Shown: in pieces, positions 20,943 through 36,300 of the stretch | Position numbering within the stretch: the first letter of the stretch is position 1 | Layout of the letters: every line of letters begins with the position of its first letter | Assembly (NCBI RefSeq): GCF_964340395.1 | Contig: NC_135554.1 | Location: forward strand, 5,202,975 to 5,266,974 | Length of the DNA: 64,000 nucleotides | Origin: Glandiceps talaboti | Lineage: Eukaryota; Hemichordata; Enteropneusta; Spengelidae | Direction: 5' to 3' | Position numbers and translations under genes: made by a program | Notes under the pieces: generated by a model | The model's database searches: none | What the model was told of the DNA's origin: nothing | The model's input: the letters and a program-made list of their open reading frames with translations, nothing else

Positions 20943-21022
20943 TTCTTCCACTTCTTGATTGGCTGTCTGGTATTCATCTGCCATCTGTGTTCGTGTCATC
21001 TTCCGTGACCTTGAGTTCCATC
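20943..21022 (-). CDS. array exon nearest the 3' end of the gene (80 nt)
   Basis: Acceptor cattcctttcag, donor GAAGAA|gtaagtg at 20937-20942. With two leading bases it gives 26 codons starting WNSRSRKMTRTQMADE and ending NQEVEE, leaving in phase 0. Exon B can be read directly in that phase, followed by exons A and C to a stop. Here the copy reads YQTANQ where most have HQTANQ. The other two frames of the exon contain TGA. Confidence 0.5.
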
Positions 21023-24000
21023 CTGAAAGGAATGAATCAAACAATACAGTACAAACTTATTGATGGAATGAAATAACAGTTATTTAGATTCTAATATTTA
21101 CTCTTAAAGTTGCCACTACTCAATTTAACCTTTTTGAAAAGATATTATCATGGATAATACAATTCTGTTCATCTCCAAAATATTTCTTCATTCTGCTACA
21201 ATCTACTTGTGACATAAGGTTGTCATTACTTGACGTGTGCTTAGTACTGACAAAAGAACTTTTAGATAACTTATACTTTCCATTGCAGATGGGAAGAAAT
21301 ATTGGGCAACACAATTTAATGACCATTCTCAGTAATTATACAATTCCAAAATCTACGCTTACTTCTTTCACTTCTTGATTGGCTGCCTGGTGTTCATCTG
21401 CCATCTGTGTTCGTGTCATCTTCCGTGACCTTGAGTTCCATCCTGAAAGGAATGAATCAAACAATACAGTACAAACTTATTGATGGAATGACATAACAGT
21501 ATTCTAATATTTACTCTTAAAGTTGCCACTACTCAAATTAACCATTTTGAAAAGATATTACCACGGATAATACAATTCTGTTCATCTCCAATATTTCTTC
21601 ATTCTGTTACAATCTACTTGTGACATAAGGTTGTCATTACTTGTTGTGTGCTTAATACTGACAAAAGAACTTTTTGATAACTTATACTTTCCATTGCAGA
21701 TGGGAAGAAATATTGGGCAACAAAATTTAATGACCATTCTCAGTAATTATACAATTCCAAAATCTTCACTTACTTCTTTCCACTTCTTGATTGGCTGTCT
21801 GGTGTTCATCTGCCATCTGTGTTCGTGTCATCTTCCGTGACCTTGAGTTCCATCCTGAAAGGAATGAATCAAACAATAGAGTATAAACTTATTGATGGAA
21901 TGAAATAACAGTTATTTAGATTCTAATATTTACTCTTATAAGTTGCCACTACTCAATTTAACATTTTTGAAAAGATATTACCACGGATAATACAATTCTG
22001 TTCATCTCCAAAAAGATTTCTTCCTTCTGCTACAATCTACTTGTGACATAAGGTTGTCATTACGTGTCGTGTGCTTAGTACTGACAAAAGAACTTTTAGA
22101 TAACTTATACTTTCCATTGCAGATGGGAAGAAATATTGGGCAACAAAATTTAATGACCATTCTCAGTAATTATACAATTCCAAAATCTTCACTTACTTCT
22201 TCCACTTCTTGATTGGCTGTCTGGTGTTCATCTGCCATCTGTGTTCGTGTCATCTTCCGTGACCTTGAGTTCCATCCTGAAAGGAATGAATCAAACAATA
22301 CAGTATAAACTTATTGATGGAATGAAATAACAGTTATGTAGATTGTAATATTTACTCTTAAAGTTGCCACTACTCAATTTAACCTTTTTGAAAAGATATT
22401 ACCACGGATAATGCAATTCTGTTCATCTCAAATATTTCTTCCTTCTGCTACAATCTACTTGTGACATAAGGTTGTCATTACTTGTCATGTGCTTTGTACT
22501 GACAAAACAACTTTTAAATAACTTATACTTTCCATTGCAGATGGGAAGAAATATTGGGCAACAAAATTTAATGACCATTCTCAGTAATTATACAATTCCA
22601 AAATCTTCACTTACTTCTTCCACTTCTTGATTGGCTGTCTGGTGTTCATCTGCCATCTGTGTTCGTGTCATCTTCCGTGACCTTGAGTTCCATCCTGAAA
22701 GGAATAAATCAAACAATACAGTATAAACTTATTGATGGAATGAAATAACAGTTATTTAGATTCTAATATTTACTCTTAAAGTTGCCACTACTCAATTTAA
22801 CATTTTTGAAAAGATATTACCACGGATAATACAATTCTTTTCATCTCCAAAAAGATTTCTTCCTTCTGCTACAATCTACTTGTGACATAAGGTTTTCATT
22901 ACTTGAATTGTGCTTAGTACTGACAAATGAACTTTTAGATAACTTATACTTTCCATTGCAGATGGGAAGAAATATTGGGCAACAAAATTTAATGACCATT
23001 CTCAGTAATTATACAATTCCAAAATCTTCACTTACTTCTTTCCACTTCTTGATTGGCTGTCTGGTGTTCATCTGCCATCTGTGTTCGTGTCATCTTCCGT
23101 GACCTTGAGTTCCATCCTGAAAGGAATGAATCAAACAATACAGTATAAACTTATTGATGGAATGAAATAACAGTTATTTAGATTCTAATATTTACTCTTA
23201 TAAGTTGCCACTACTCAATTTAACATTTTTGAAAAGATATTACCACGGATAATACAATTCTGTTCATCTCCAAAAAGATTTCTTCCTTCTGCTACAATCT
23301 ACTTGTGACATAAGGTTGTCATTACTTTAATTGTGCTTAGTACTGACAAAAGAACTTTTAGATAACTCATACTTTCCATTGCAGATGGGAAGAAATATTG
23401 GGCAACAAAATTTAATGACAATTCTCAGTAATTATACAATTCCAAAATCTACGCTTACTTCTTTCACTTCTTGATTGGCTGCCTGGTGTTCATCTGCCAT
23501 CTGTGTTCGTGTCATCTTCCGTGACCTTGAGTTCCATCCTGAAAGGAATGAATCAAACAATACAGTATAAACTTATTGATGGAATGAAATAACAGTTATT
23601 TAGATTCTAATATTTACTCTTATAAGTTGCTACTACTCAATTTAACCTTTTTGAAAAGATATTACCACGGATAATACAATTCTGTTCATCTCCAAAAAGG
23701 TTTCTTCCTTCTGCTACAATCTACTTGTGACATAAGGTTTTCATTACTTGAATTGTGCTTAGTACTGACAAAAGAACTTTTAGATAACTTATACTTTCCA
23801 TTGCAGATGGGAAGAAATATTGGGCAACAAAATTTAATGACCATTCTCAGTAATTATACAATTCCAAAATCTACGCTTACTTCTTTCACTTCTTGATTGG
23901 CTGCCTGGTGTTCATCTGCCATCTGTGTTCGTGTCATCTTCCGTGACCTTGAGTTCCATCCTGAAAGGAATGAATCAAACATTACAGTATAAACTTATTG

Positions 24001-24292
24001 ATGGAATGACATAACAGTATTCTAATATTTACTCTTAAAGTTGCCACTACTCAAATTAACCATTTTCAAAAGATATTACCACGGATAATACAATTCTGTT
24101 CATCTCCAATATTTCTTCATTCTGTTACAATCTACTTGTGACATAAGGTTGTCATTACTTGTTGTGTGCTTAATACTGACAAAAGAACTTTTTGATAACT
24201 TATACTTTCCATTGCAGATGGGAAGAAATATTGGCTAAAACAATTTAATGACCATTTCTCAGTAATTATACAATTCCAAAATCTTCACTTAC

Positions 24293-24349
24293 TTCTTCCA
24301 CTTCTTGATTGGCTGTCTGGTGTTATCTTCCGTGACCTTGAGTTCCATC
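24293..24349 (-). pseudogene. array exon with 23-nt internal deletion
   Basis: The copy lacks the stretch between tggtgtt and atcttcc (plus-strand view), leaving 57 nt. Splice sites on both sides are intact. The deletion shifts the frame relative to all neighbours. This is the only large exon deletion seen in the array. Confidence 0.7.
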
Positions 24350-27300
24350 CTGAAAGGAATGAATCAAACAATACAGTATAAACTTATTGATGGAATGAAA
24401 TAACAGTTATGTAGATTGTAATATTTACTCTTAAAGTTGCCACTACTCAATTTAACCTTTTTGAAAAGATATTACCACGGATAATGCAATTCTGTTTATC
24501 TCAAATATTTCTTCCTTCTGCTACAATCTACTTGTGACATAAGGTTGTCATTACTTGTCATGTGCTTAGTACTGACAAAACAACTTTTAAATAACTTATA
24601 CTTTCCATTGCAGATGGGAAGAAATATTGGGCAACAAAATTTAATGACCATTCTCAGTAATTATACAATTCCAAAATCTTCACTTACTTCTTTCCACTTC
24701 TTGATTGGCTGTCTGGTGTTCATCTGCCATCTGTGTTCGTGTCATCTTCCGTGACCTTGAGTTCCATCCTGAAAGGAATAAATCAAACAATACAGTATAA
24801 ACTTATTGATGGAATGAAATAACAGTTATTTGGATTCTAATATTTACTCTTAAAGTTGCCACTACTCAATTTAACCTTTTTGAAAAGATATTACCACGGA
24901 TAATACAATTCTGTTCATCTCCAATATTTCTTCATTCTGTTACAATCTACTTGTGACATAAGGTTGTCATTACTTGTCGTGTGCTTAGTACTGACAAAAG
25001 AACTTTTAGATAACTTATACTTTCCATTGCAGATGGGAAGAAATATTGGGCAACAAAATTTAATGACCATTCTCAGTAATTATACAATTCCAAAATCTTC
25101 ACTTACTTCTTTCCACTTCTTGATTGGCTGTCTGGTGTTCATCTGCCATCTGTGTTCGTGTCATCTTCCGTGACCTTGAGTTCCATCCTGAAAGGAATGA
25201 ATCAAACAATAGAGTATAAACTTATTGATGGAATGAAATAACAGTTATTTAGATTCTAATATTTACTCTTATAAGTTGCCACTACTCAATTTAACATTTT
25301 TGAAAAGATATTACCACGGATAATACAATTCTGTTCATCTCCAATATTTCTTCATTCTGTTACAATCTACTTGTGACATAAGGTTGTCATTACTTGTTGT
25401 GTGCTTAATACTGACAAAAGAACTTTTTGATAACTTATACTTTCCATTGCAGATGGGAAGAAATATTGGCTAAAACAATTTAATGACCATTTCTCAGTAA
25501 TTATACAATTCCAAAATCTTCACTTACTTCTTCCACTTCTTGATTGGCTGTCTGGTGTTCATCTGCCATCTGTGTTCGTGTCATCTTCCGTGACCTTGAG
25601 TTCCATCCTGAAAGGAATGAATTAAACAATACAGTATAAACTTATTGATGGAATGAAATAACAGTTATTTAGATTCTAATATTTACTCTTAAAGTTGCCA
25701 CTACTCAATTTAACCTTTTTGAAAAAATATTACACCACGGATAATACAATTCTGTTCATCTCCAAAATATTTCTTCATTCTGCTACAATCTACCTGTGAC
25801 ATAAGGTTGTCATTACATGTCGTGTGCTTAGTACTGACAAAAGAACTCTTAGATAACTTATACTTTCCATGGCAGATGGGAAGAAATATTGGGCAACAAA
25901 ATTTAATGACCATTCTCAGTAATTATACAATTCCAAAATCTTCACTTACTTCTTCCACTTCTTGATTGGCTATCTGGTGTTCATCTGCCATCTGTGTTCG
26001 TGTCATCTTCCGTGACCTTGAGTTCCATCCTGAAAGGAATAAATCAAACAATACAGTATAAACTTATTGATGGAATGAAATAACAGTTATTTGGATTCTA
26101 ATATTTACTCTTAAAGTTGCCACTACTCAATTTAACCTTTTTGAAAAGATATTACCACGGATAATACAATTCTGTTCATCTCCAATATTTCTTCATTCTG
26201 TTACAATCTACTTGTGACATAAGGTTGTCATTACTTGTCGTGTGCTTAGTACTGACAAAAGAACTTTTTGATAACTTATACTTTCCATTGCAGATGGGAA
26301 GAAATATTGGGCAACAAAATGTAATGGCCATTCTCAGTAATTATACAATTCCAAAATCTTCACTTACTTCTTTCCACTTCTTGATTGGCTATCTGGTGTT
26401 CATCTGCCATCTGTGTTCGTGTCATCTTCCGTGACCTTGAGTTCCATCCTGAAAGGAATGAATCAAACAATACAGTATAAACTTATTCATGGAATGAAAT
26501 AACAGTTATTTAGATTCTAATATTTACTCTTAAAGTTGCCACTACTCAATTTAACCTTTTTGAAAAGATATTACCACGGATAATACAATTCTGTTCATCT
26601 CCAATATTTCTTCATTCTGTTACAATCTACTTGTGACATAAGGTTGTCATTACTTGTCGTGTGCTTAGTACTGACAAAAGAACTTTTTGATAACTTATAC
26701 TTTCCATTGCAGATGGGAAGAAATATTGGGCAACAAAATTTAATGACCATTCTCAGTAATTATACAATTCCAAAATCTTCACTTACTTCTTCCACTTCTT
26801 GATTGGCTGTCTGGTGTTCATCTGCCATCTGTGTTCGTGTCATCTTCCGTGACCTTGAGTTCCATCCTGAAAGGAATGAATCAAACAATACAGTATAAAC
26901 TTATTGATGGAATGAAATAACAGTATTCTAATATTTACTCTTAAAGTTGCCACTACTCAAATTAACCATTTTGAAAAGATATTACCACGGATAATACAAT
27001 TCTGTTCATCTCCAATATTTCTTCATTCTGTTACAATCTACTTGTGACATAAGGTTGTCATTACTTGTTGTGTGCTTAATACTGACAAAAGAACTTTTTG
27101 ATAACTTATACTTTCCATTGCAGATGGGAAGAAATATTGGCTAAAAAAATTTAATGACCATTTCTCAGTAATTATACTATTCCAAAATCTTCACTTACTT
27201 CTTCCACTTCTTGATTGGCTGTCTGGTGTTCATCTACCATCTGTGTTCGTGTTATCCTTCGTGACCTTGAGTTCCATCCTGAAAGGAATGAATCAAACAA

Positions 27301-30300
27301 TACAGTATAAACTTATTGATGGAATGAAATAACAGTTATTTAGATTCTAATATTTACTCTTAAAGTTGCCACTACTCAATTTAACCTTTTTGAAAAGATA
27401 TTACCACGGATAATACAATTCTGTTCATCTCCAATATTTCTTCATTCTGTTACAATCTACTTGTGACATAAGGTTGTCATTACTTGTCATGTGCTTAGTA
27501 CTGACAAAACAACTTTTTAATAACTTATACTTTCCATTGCAGATGGGAAGAAATATTGGGCAACAAAATTTAATGACCATTCTCAGTAATTATACAATTC
27601 CAAAATCTTCACTTACTTCTTCCACTTCTTGATTGGCTGTCTGGTGTTCATCTGCCATCTGTGTTCGTGTCATCTTCCGTGACCTTGAGTTCCATCCTGA
27701 AAGGAATAAATCAAACAATACAGTATAAACTTATTGATGGAATGAAATAACAGTTATTTAGATTCTAATATTTACTCTTAAAGTTGCCACTACTCAATTT
27801 AACCTTTTTGAAAAGATATTACCACGGATAATACAATTCTGTTCATCTCCAATATTTCTTCATTCTGTTACAATCTACTTGTGACATAAGGTTGTCATTA
27901 CTTGTCGTGTGCTTAGTACTGACAAAACAACTTTTTGATAACTTATACTTTCCATTGCAGATGGGAAGAAATATTGGGCAACAAAATTTAATGGTCATTC
28001 TCAGTAATTATACAATTCCAAAATCTTCACTTACTTCTTCCACTTCTTGATTGGCTGTCTGGTGTTCATCTGCCATCTGTGTTCGTGTCATCTTCCGTGA
28101 CCTTGAGTTCCATCCTGAAAGGAATGAATCAAACAATACAGTATAAACTTATTGATGGAATGAAATAACAGTATTCTAATATTTACTCTTAAAGTTGCCA
28201 CTACTCAAATTAACCATTTTGAAAAGATATTACTACGGATAATACAATTCTGTTCATCTCCAATATTTCTTCATTCTGTTACAATCTACTTGTGACATAA
28301 GGTTGTCATTACTTGTTGTGTGCTTAATACTGACAAAAGAACTTTTTGATAACTTATACTTTCCATTGCAGATGGGAAGAAATATTGGCTAAAAAAATTT
28401 AATGACCATTTCTCAGTAATTATACTATTCCAAAATCTTCACTTACTTCTTCCACTTCTTGATTGGCTGTCTGGTGTTCATCTACCATCTGTGTTCGTGT
28501 TATCCTTCGTGACCTTGAGTTCCATCCTGAAAGGAATGAATCAAACAATACAGTATAAACTTATTGATGGAATGAAATAACAGTTATTTAGATTCTAATA
28601 TTTACTCTTAAAGTTGCCACTACTCAATTTAACCTTTTTGAAAAGATATTACCACGGATAATACAATTCTGTTCATCTCCAATATTTCTTCATTCTGTTA
28701 CAATCTACTTGTGACATAAGGTTGTCATTACTTGTCGTGTGCTTAGTACTGACAAACGAACTTTTAGATAACTTATACTTTCCATTGCAGATGGGAAGAA
28801 ATATTGGCTAAAACAATTTAATGACCATTCTCAGTAATTATACAATTCCAAAATCTTCACTTACTTCTTCCACTTCTTGATTGGCTGTCTGGTGTTCATC
28901 TGCCATCTGTGTTCGTGTCATCTTCCGTGACCTTGAGTTCCATCCTGAAAGAAATGAATCAAACAATACAGTATAAACTTATTGATGGAATGAAATAACA
29001 GTTATTTAGATTGTAATATTTATTCTTAAAGTTGCCACTACTCAATTTAACCTTTTTGAAAAGATATTACCACGGATAATACAATTCTGTTCATCTCAAA
29101 TATTTCTTCATTCTGTTACAATCTACTTGTGACATAAGGTTGTCATTACTTGTCGTGTGCTTAGTACTGACAAAACAACTTTTTGAGAACTTATACTTTC
29201 CATTGCAGATGGGAAGAAATATTGGGCAACAAAATTTAATGGTCATTCTCAGTAATTATACAATTCCAAAATCTTCACTTACTTCTTCCACTTTTTGATT
29301 GGCTGTCTGGTGTTCATCTGCCATCTGTGTTCGTGTTATCTTCCGTGACCTTGAGTTCCATCCTGAAAGGAATGAATCAAACAATACAGTATAAACTTAT
29401 TGATGGAATGAAATAACAGTTATGTAGATTGTAATATTTACTCTTAAAGTTGCCACTACTCAATTTAACCTTTTTGAAAAGATATTACCACGGATAATGC
29501 AATTCTGTTCATCTCAAATATTTCTTCATTCTGCTACAGTCTACTTGTGACATAAGGTTGTCATTACTTGTCATGTGCTTAGTACTGACAAAAGAACTTT
29601 TTGATAACTTATACTTTCCATTGCAGATGGGAAGAAATATTGGCTAAAAAAATTTAATGACCATCTCTCAGTAATTATACTATTCCAAAATCTTCACTTA
29701 CTTCTTCCACTTCTTGATTGGCTGTCTGGTGTTCATCTGCCATCTGTGTTCGTGTTATCTTCCGTGACCTTGAGTTCCATCCTGAAAGGAATGAGTCAAA
29801 CAATACAGTATAAACTTATTGATGAAATGAAATAACAGTTATTTAGATTCTAATATTTACTCTTAAAGTTGCCACTACTCAATTTAACCTTTTTGAAAAG
29901 ATATTACCACGGATAATACAATTCTGTTCATCTCCAAAATATTTCTTCATTCTGCTACAATCTACTTGTGACATAAGGTTGTCATTACTTGAATTGTGCT
30001 TAGTACTGACAAAAGAACTTTTAGATAACTTATACTTTCCATTGCAGATGGGAAGAAATATTGGGCAACAAAATTTAATGACCATTCTCAGTAATTATAC
30101 AATTCCAAAATCTACGCTTACTTCTTTTACTTCTTGATTGGCTGCCTGGTGTTCATCTGCCATCTGTGTTCGTGTCATCTTCCGTGACCTTGAGTTCCAT
30201 CCTGAAAGGAATGAATCAAACAATACAGTATAAACTTATTGATGGAATGACATAACAGTTATTTAGATTCTAATATTTACTCTTAAAGTTGCCACTACTC

Positions 30301-33300
30301 AATTTAACCTTTTTGAAAAGATATACCACGGATAATACAATTCTGTTCATCTCCAATATTTCTTCATTCTGTTACAATCTACTTGTGACATAAGGTTGTC
30401 ATTACTTGTCGTGTGCTTAGTACTGACAAAAGAACTTTTAGATAACTTATACTTTCCATTGCAGATGGGAAGAAATATTGGGCAACAAAATTTAATGACC
30501 ATTCTCAGTAATTATACAATTCCAAAATCTTCACTTACTTCTTCCACTTCTTGATTGGCTGTCTGGTGTTCATCTGCCATCTGTGTTCGTGTCATCTTCC
30601 GTGACCTTGAGTTCCATCCTGAAAGGAATGAATCAAACAATACAGTATAAACTTATTGATGGAATGAAATAACAGTTATGTAGATTGTAATATTTACTCT
30701 TAAAGTTGCCACTACTCAATTTAACCTTTTTGAAAAGATATTAGCACGGATAATGCAATTCTGTTCATCTCAAATATTTCTTCATTCTGCTACAATCTAC
30801 TTGTGACATAAGGTTGTCATTACTTGTCATGTGCTTAGTACTGACAAAACAACTTTTTAATAACTTATACTTTCCATTGCAGATGGGAAGAAATATTGGG
30901 CAACAAAATTTAATGACCATTCTCAGTAATTATACAATTCCAAAATTTTCACTTACTTCTTCCACTTCTTGATTGGCTGTCTGGTGTTCATCTGCCATCT
31001 GTGTTCGTGTCATCTTCCGTGACCTTGAGTTCCATCCTGAAAGCAATGAATCAAACAATACAGTATAAACTTATTGATGGAATGAAATAACAGTATTCTA
31101 ATATTTACTCTTAAAGTTGCCACCACTCAATTTAACCATTTTGAAAAGATATTACCACGGATAATACAATTCTGTTCATCTCCAATATTTCTTCATTCTG
31201 TAACAATCTACTTGTGACATAAGGTTGTCATTACTTGTTGTGTGCTTAATACTGACAAAAGAACTTTTTGATAACTTATACTTTCCATTGCAGATGGGAA
31301 GAAATATTGGGCAACAAAATTTAATGACCATTTCTCAGTAATTATACAATTCCAAAATCTTCACTTACTTCTTCCACTTCTTGATTGGCTGTCTGGTGTT
31401 CATCTGCCATCTGTGTTCCTGTCATCTTCCGTGACCTTGAGTTCCATCCTGAAAGCAATGAATCAAACAATACAGTATAAACTTATTGATGCAATGAAAT
31501 AACAGTTATTTAGATTCTAATATTTACTCTTAAAGTTGCCACTACTCAATTTAACCTTTTTGAAAAGATATTACCACGGATAATATAATTCTGTTCATCT
31601 CCAAAATATTTCTTTATTCTGCTACAATCTACTTGTGACAAAAGGTTGTCATTACTTGTCGTGTGCTTAGTACTGACAAAAGAACTTTTTGATAAATTAT
31701 ACTTTCCATTCCAGATGGGAAGAAATATTGGGCAACAAAATTTAATGACCATTCTCAGTAATTATACAATTCCAAAATCTACGCTTACTTCTTTCACTTC
31801 TTGATTGGCTGCCTGGTGTTCATCTGCCATCTGTGTTCGTGTCATCCCCCGTGACCTTGAGTTCCATCCTGAAATGAATAAATCAAACAATACAGTATAA
31901 ACTTATTGATGGAATGACATAACAGTATTCTAATATTTACTCTTAAAGTTGCCACTACTCAAATTAACCATTTTGAAAAGATATTACCACGGATAATACA
32001 ATTCTGTTCATCTCCAATATTTCTTCATTCTGTTACAATCTACTTGTGACATAAGGTTGTCATTACTTGTTGTGTGCTTAATACTGACAAAAGAACTTTT
32101 TGATAACTTATACTTTACATTGCAGATGGGAAGAAATATTGGCTAAAAAAATTTAATGACCATTTCTCAGTAATTATACAATTCCAAAATCTTCACTTAC
32201 TTCTTCCACTTCTTGATTGGCTGTCTGGTGTTCATCTGCCACCTGTGTTCGTGTCATCTTCCGTGACCTTGAGTTCCATCCTGAAAGCAATGAATCAAAC
32301 AATACAGTATAAACTTATTGATGGAATGAAATAACAGTTATGTAGATTGTAATATTTACTCTTAAAGTTGCCACTACTCAATTTAACCTTTTTGAAAAGA
32401 TATTACCACGGATAATGCAATTCTGTTCATCTCAAATATTTCTTCATTCTGCTACAATCTACTTGTGACATAAGGTTGTCATTACTTGTTGTGTGCTTAA
32501 TACTGACAACAGAACTTTTTGATAACTTATACTTTCCATTGCAGATGGGAAGAAATATTGGGCAACATAATGTAATGACCATTCTCAGTAATTATACAAT
32601 TCCAAAATCTTCACTTACTTCTTTCCACTTCTTGATTGGCTGTCAGGTGTTCATCTGCCATCTGTGTTCGTGTCATCTTCCGTGACCTTGAGTTCCATCC
32701 TGAAAGGAATGAATCAAACAATACAGTATAAACTTATTGATGGAATGAAATAACAGTTATTTAGATTCTAATATTTACTCTTATAAGTTGCCACTACTCA
32801 ATTTAACCTTTTTGAAAAGATATTACCACGGATAATACAATTCTGTTCATCTCCAATATTTCTTCATTCTGCTACAATCTACTTGTGACATAAGGTTGTC
32901 ATTACTTGTTGTGTGCTTAATACTGACAAAAGAACTTTTTGATAACTTATACTTTCCATTGCAGATGGGAAGAAATATTGGCCAAAAAATTTAATGACCA
33001 TTCTCAGTAATTATACAATTCCAAAATCTTCACTTACTTCTTTCCACTTCTTGATTGGCTGTCAGGTGTTCATCTGCCATCTGTGTTCGTGTCATCTTCC
33101 GTGACCTTGAGTTCCATCCTGAAAGGAATGAATCAAACAATACAGTATAAACTTATTGATGGAATGAAATAACAGTTATTTAGATTCTAATATTTACTCT
33201 TATAAGTTGCCACTACTCAATTTAACCTTTTTGAAAAGATATTACCACGGATAATGCAATTCTGTTCATCTCAAATATTTCTTCATTCTGCTACAATCTA

Positions 33301-36300
33301 CTTGTGACATAAGGTTGTCATTACTTGTTGTGTGCTTAATACTGACAACAGAACTTTTTGATAACTTATACTTTCCATTGCAGATGGGAAGAAATATTGG
33401 GCAACAAAATTTAATGACCATTCTCAGTAATTATACAATTCCAAAATCTTCACTTACTTCTTTCCACTTCTTGATTGGCTGTCAGGTGTTCATCTGCCAT
33501 CTGTGTTCGTGTCATCTTCCGTGACTTTGAGTTCCATCCTGAAAGGAATGAATCAAACAATACAGTATAAACTTATTGATGGAATGAAATAACAGTTATG
33601 TAGATTGTAATATTTACTCTTAAAGTTGCCACTACTCAATTTAACATTTTTGAAAAAATATTACACCACGGATAATACAATTCTGTTCATCTCCAAAATA
33701 TTTCTTAATTCTGCTACAATCTACCTGTGACATAAGGTTGTCATTACATGTCGTGTGCTTAGTACTGACAAAAGAACTCTTAGATAACTTATACTTTCCA
33801 TGGCAGATGGGAAGAAATATTGGGCAACAAAATTTAATGACCATTCTCAGTAATTATACAATTCCAAAATCTTCACTTACTTCTTCCACTTCTTGATTGG
33901 CTGTCTGGTGTTCATCTGCCATCTGTGTTCGTGTCATCTTCCGTGACCTTGAGTTCCATCCTGAAAGGAATGAATCAAACAATACAGTATAAACTTTTTA
34001 ATGGAATGATATAACACTATTCTAATATTTACTCTTAAAGTTGCCACTACTCTATTTAACCTTTTTGAAAAGATATTACCACGGATAATACAATTCTGTT
34101 CATCAATATTTCTTCATTCTGCTAAAATCTACTTGTGACATAAGGTTGTCATTACTTGTTGTGTGCTTAATACTGACAACAGAACTTTTTGATAACTTAT
34201 ACTTTCCATTGCAGATGGGAAGAAATATTGGGCAACAAAATTTAATGACCATTCTCAGTAATTATACAATTCCAAAATCTTCACTTACTTCTTTCCACTT
34301 CTTGATTGGCTGTCTGGTGTTCATCTGCCATCTGTGTTCGTGTCATCTTCCGTGACCTTGAGTTCCATCCTGAAAGGAATGAATCAAACAATACAGTATA
34401 AACTTATTGATGGAATGAAATAACAGTTATTTAGATTCTAATATTTACTCTTAAAGTTGCCACTACTCAATTTAACCTTTTTGAAAAGATATTACCACGG
34501 ATAATACAATTCTGTTCATCTCCAAAAAGATTACTTCCTTCTGCTACAATCTACTTGTGACATAAGGTTGTCATTACTTGTTGTGTGCTTAATACTGACA
34601 AAAGAACTTTTTGATAACTTATACTTTCCATTGCAGATGGGAAGAAATATTGGCTAAAACAATTTAATGACCATTTCTCAGTAATTATACAATTCCAAAA
34701 TCTACGCTTACTTCTTCCACTTCTTGATTGGCTGTCTGGTGTTCATCTGCCATCTGTGTTCGTGTTATCTTCCGTGACCTTGAGTTCCATCCTGAAAGGA
34801 ATGAGTCAAACAATACAGTATAAACTTATTGATGGAATGAAATAACAGTTATTTAGATTCTAATATTTACTCTTAAAGTTGCCACTACTCAATTTAACCT
34901 TTTTGAAAAGATATTACCACGGATAATACAATTCTGTTCATCTCCAATATTTCTTCATTCTGTTACAATCTACTTGTGACATAAGGTTGTCATTACTTGT
35001 CGTGTGCTTAGTACTGACAAAAGAACTTTTAGATAACTTATACTTTCCATTGCAGATGGGAAGAAATATTGGGCAACAAAATTTAATGACCATTCTCAGT
35101 AATTATACAATTCCAAAATCTTCACTTACTTCTTCCACTTCTTGATTGGCTGTCTGGTGTTCATCTGCCATCTGTGTTCGTGTCATCTTCCGTGACCTTG
35201 AGTTCCATCCTGAAAGGAATGAATCAAACAATACAGTATAAACTTATTGATGGAATGAAATAACAGTTATGTAGATTGTAATATTTACTCTTAAAGTTGC
35301 CACTACTCAATTTAACCTTTTTGAAAAGATATTACCACGGATAATGCAATTCTGTTCATCTCAAATATTTCTTCATTCTGCTACAATCTACTTGTGACAT
35401 AAGGTTGTCATTACTTGTCATGTGCTTAGTACTGACAAAACAACTTTTTAATAACTTATACTTTCCATTGCAGATGGGAAGAAATATTGGGCAACAAAAT
35501 TTAATGACCATTCTCAGTAATTATACAATTCCAAAATCTTCACTTACTTCTTCCACTTCTTGATTGGCTATCTGGTGTTCATCTGCCATCTGTGTTCGTG
35601 TCATCTTCCGTGACCTTGAGTTCCATCCTGAAAGGAATGAATCAAACAATACAGTATAAACTTATTGATGGAATGAAATAACAGTTATTTAGATTCTAAT
35701 ATTTACTCTTAAAGTTGCCACTACTCAATTTAACCTTTTTGAAAAGATATTACCACGGATAATACAATTCTGTTCATCTCCAAAATATTTCTTCATTCTG
35801 CTACAATCTACTTGTGACATAAGGTTGTCATTACTTGTCATGTGCTTAGTACTGACAAAACAACTTTTTAATAACTTATACTTTCCATTGCAGATGGGAA
35901 GAAATATTGGGCAACAAAATTTAATGACCATTCTCAGTAATTATACAATTCCAAAATCTTCACTTACTTCTTCCACTTCTTGATTGGCTGTCTGGTGTTC
36001 ATCTGCCATCTGTGTTCGTGTCATCTTCCGTGACCTTGAGATCCATCCTGAAAGGAATAAATCAAACAATACAGTATAAACTTATTGATGGAATGAAATA
36101 ACAGTTATTTAGATTCTAATATTTACTCTTATAAGTTGCCACTACTCAATTTAACCTTTTTGAAAAGATATTACCACGGATAATACAATTCTTTTCATCT
36201 CCAAAAAGATTTCTTCCTTCTGCTACAATCTACTTGTGACATAAGGTTTTCATTACTTGAATTGTGCTTAGTACTGACAAAAGAACTTTTAGATAACTTA

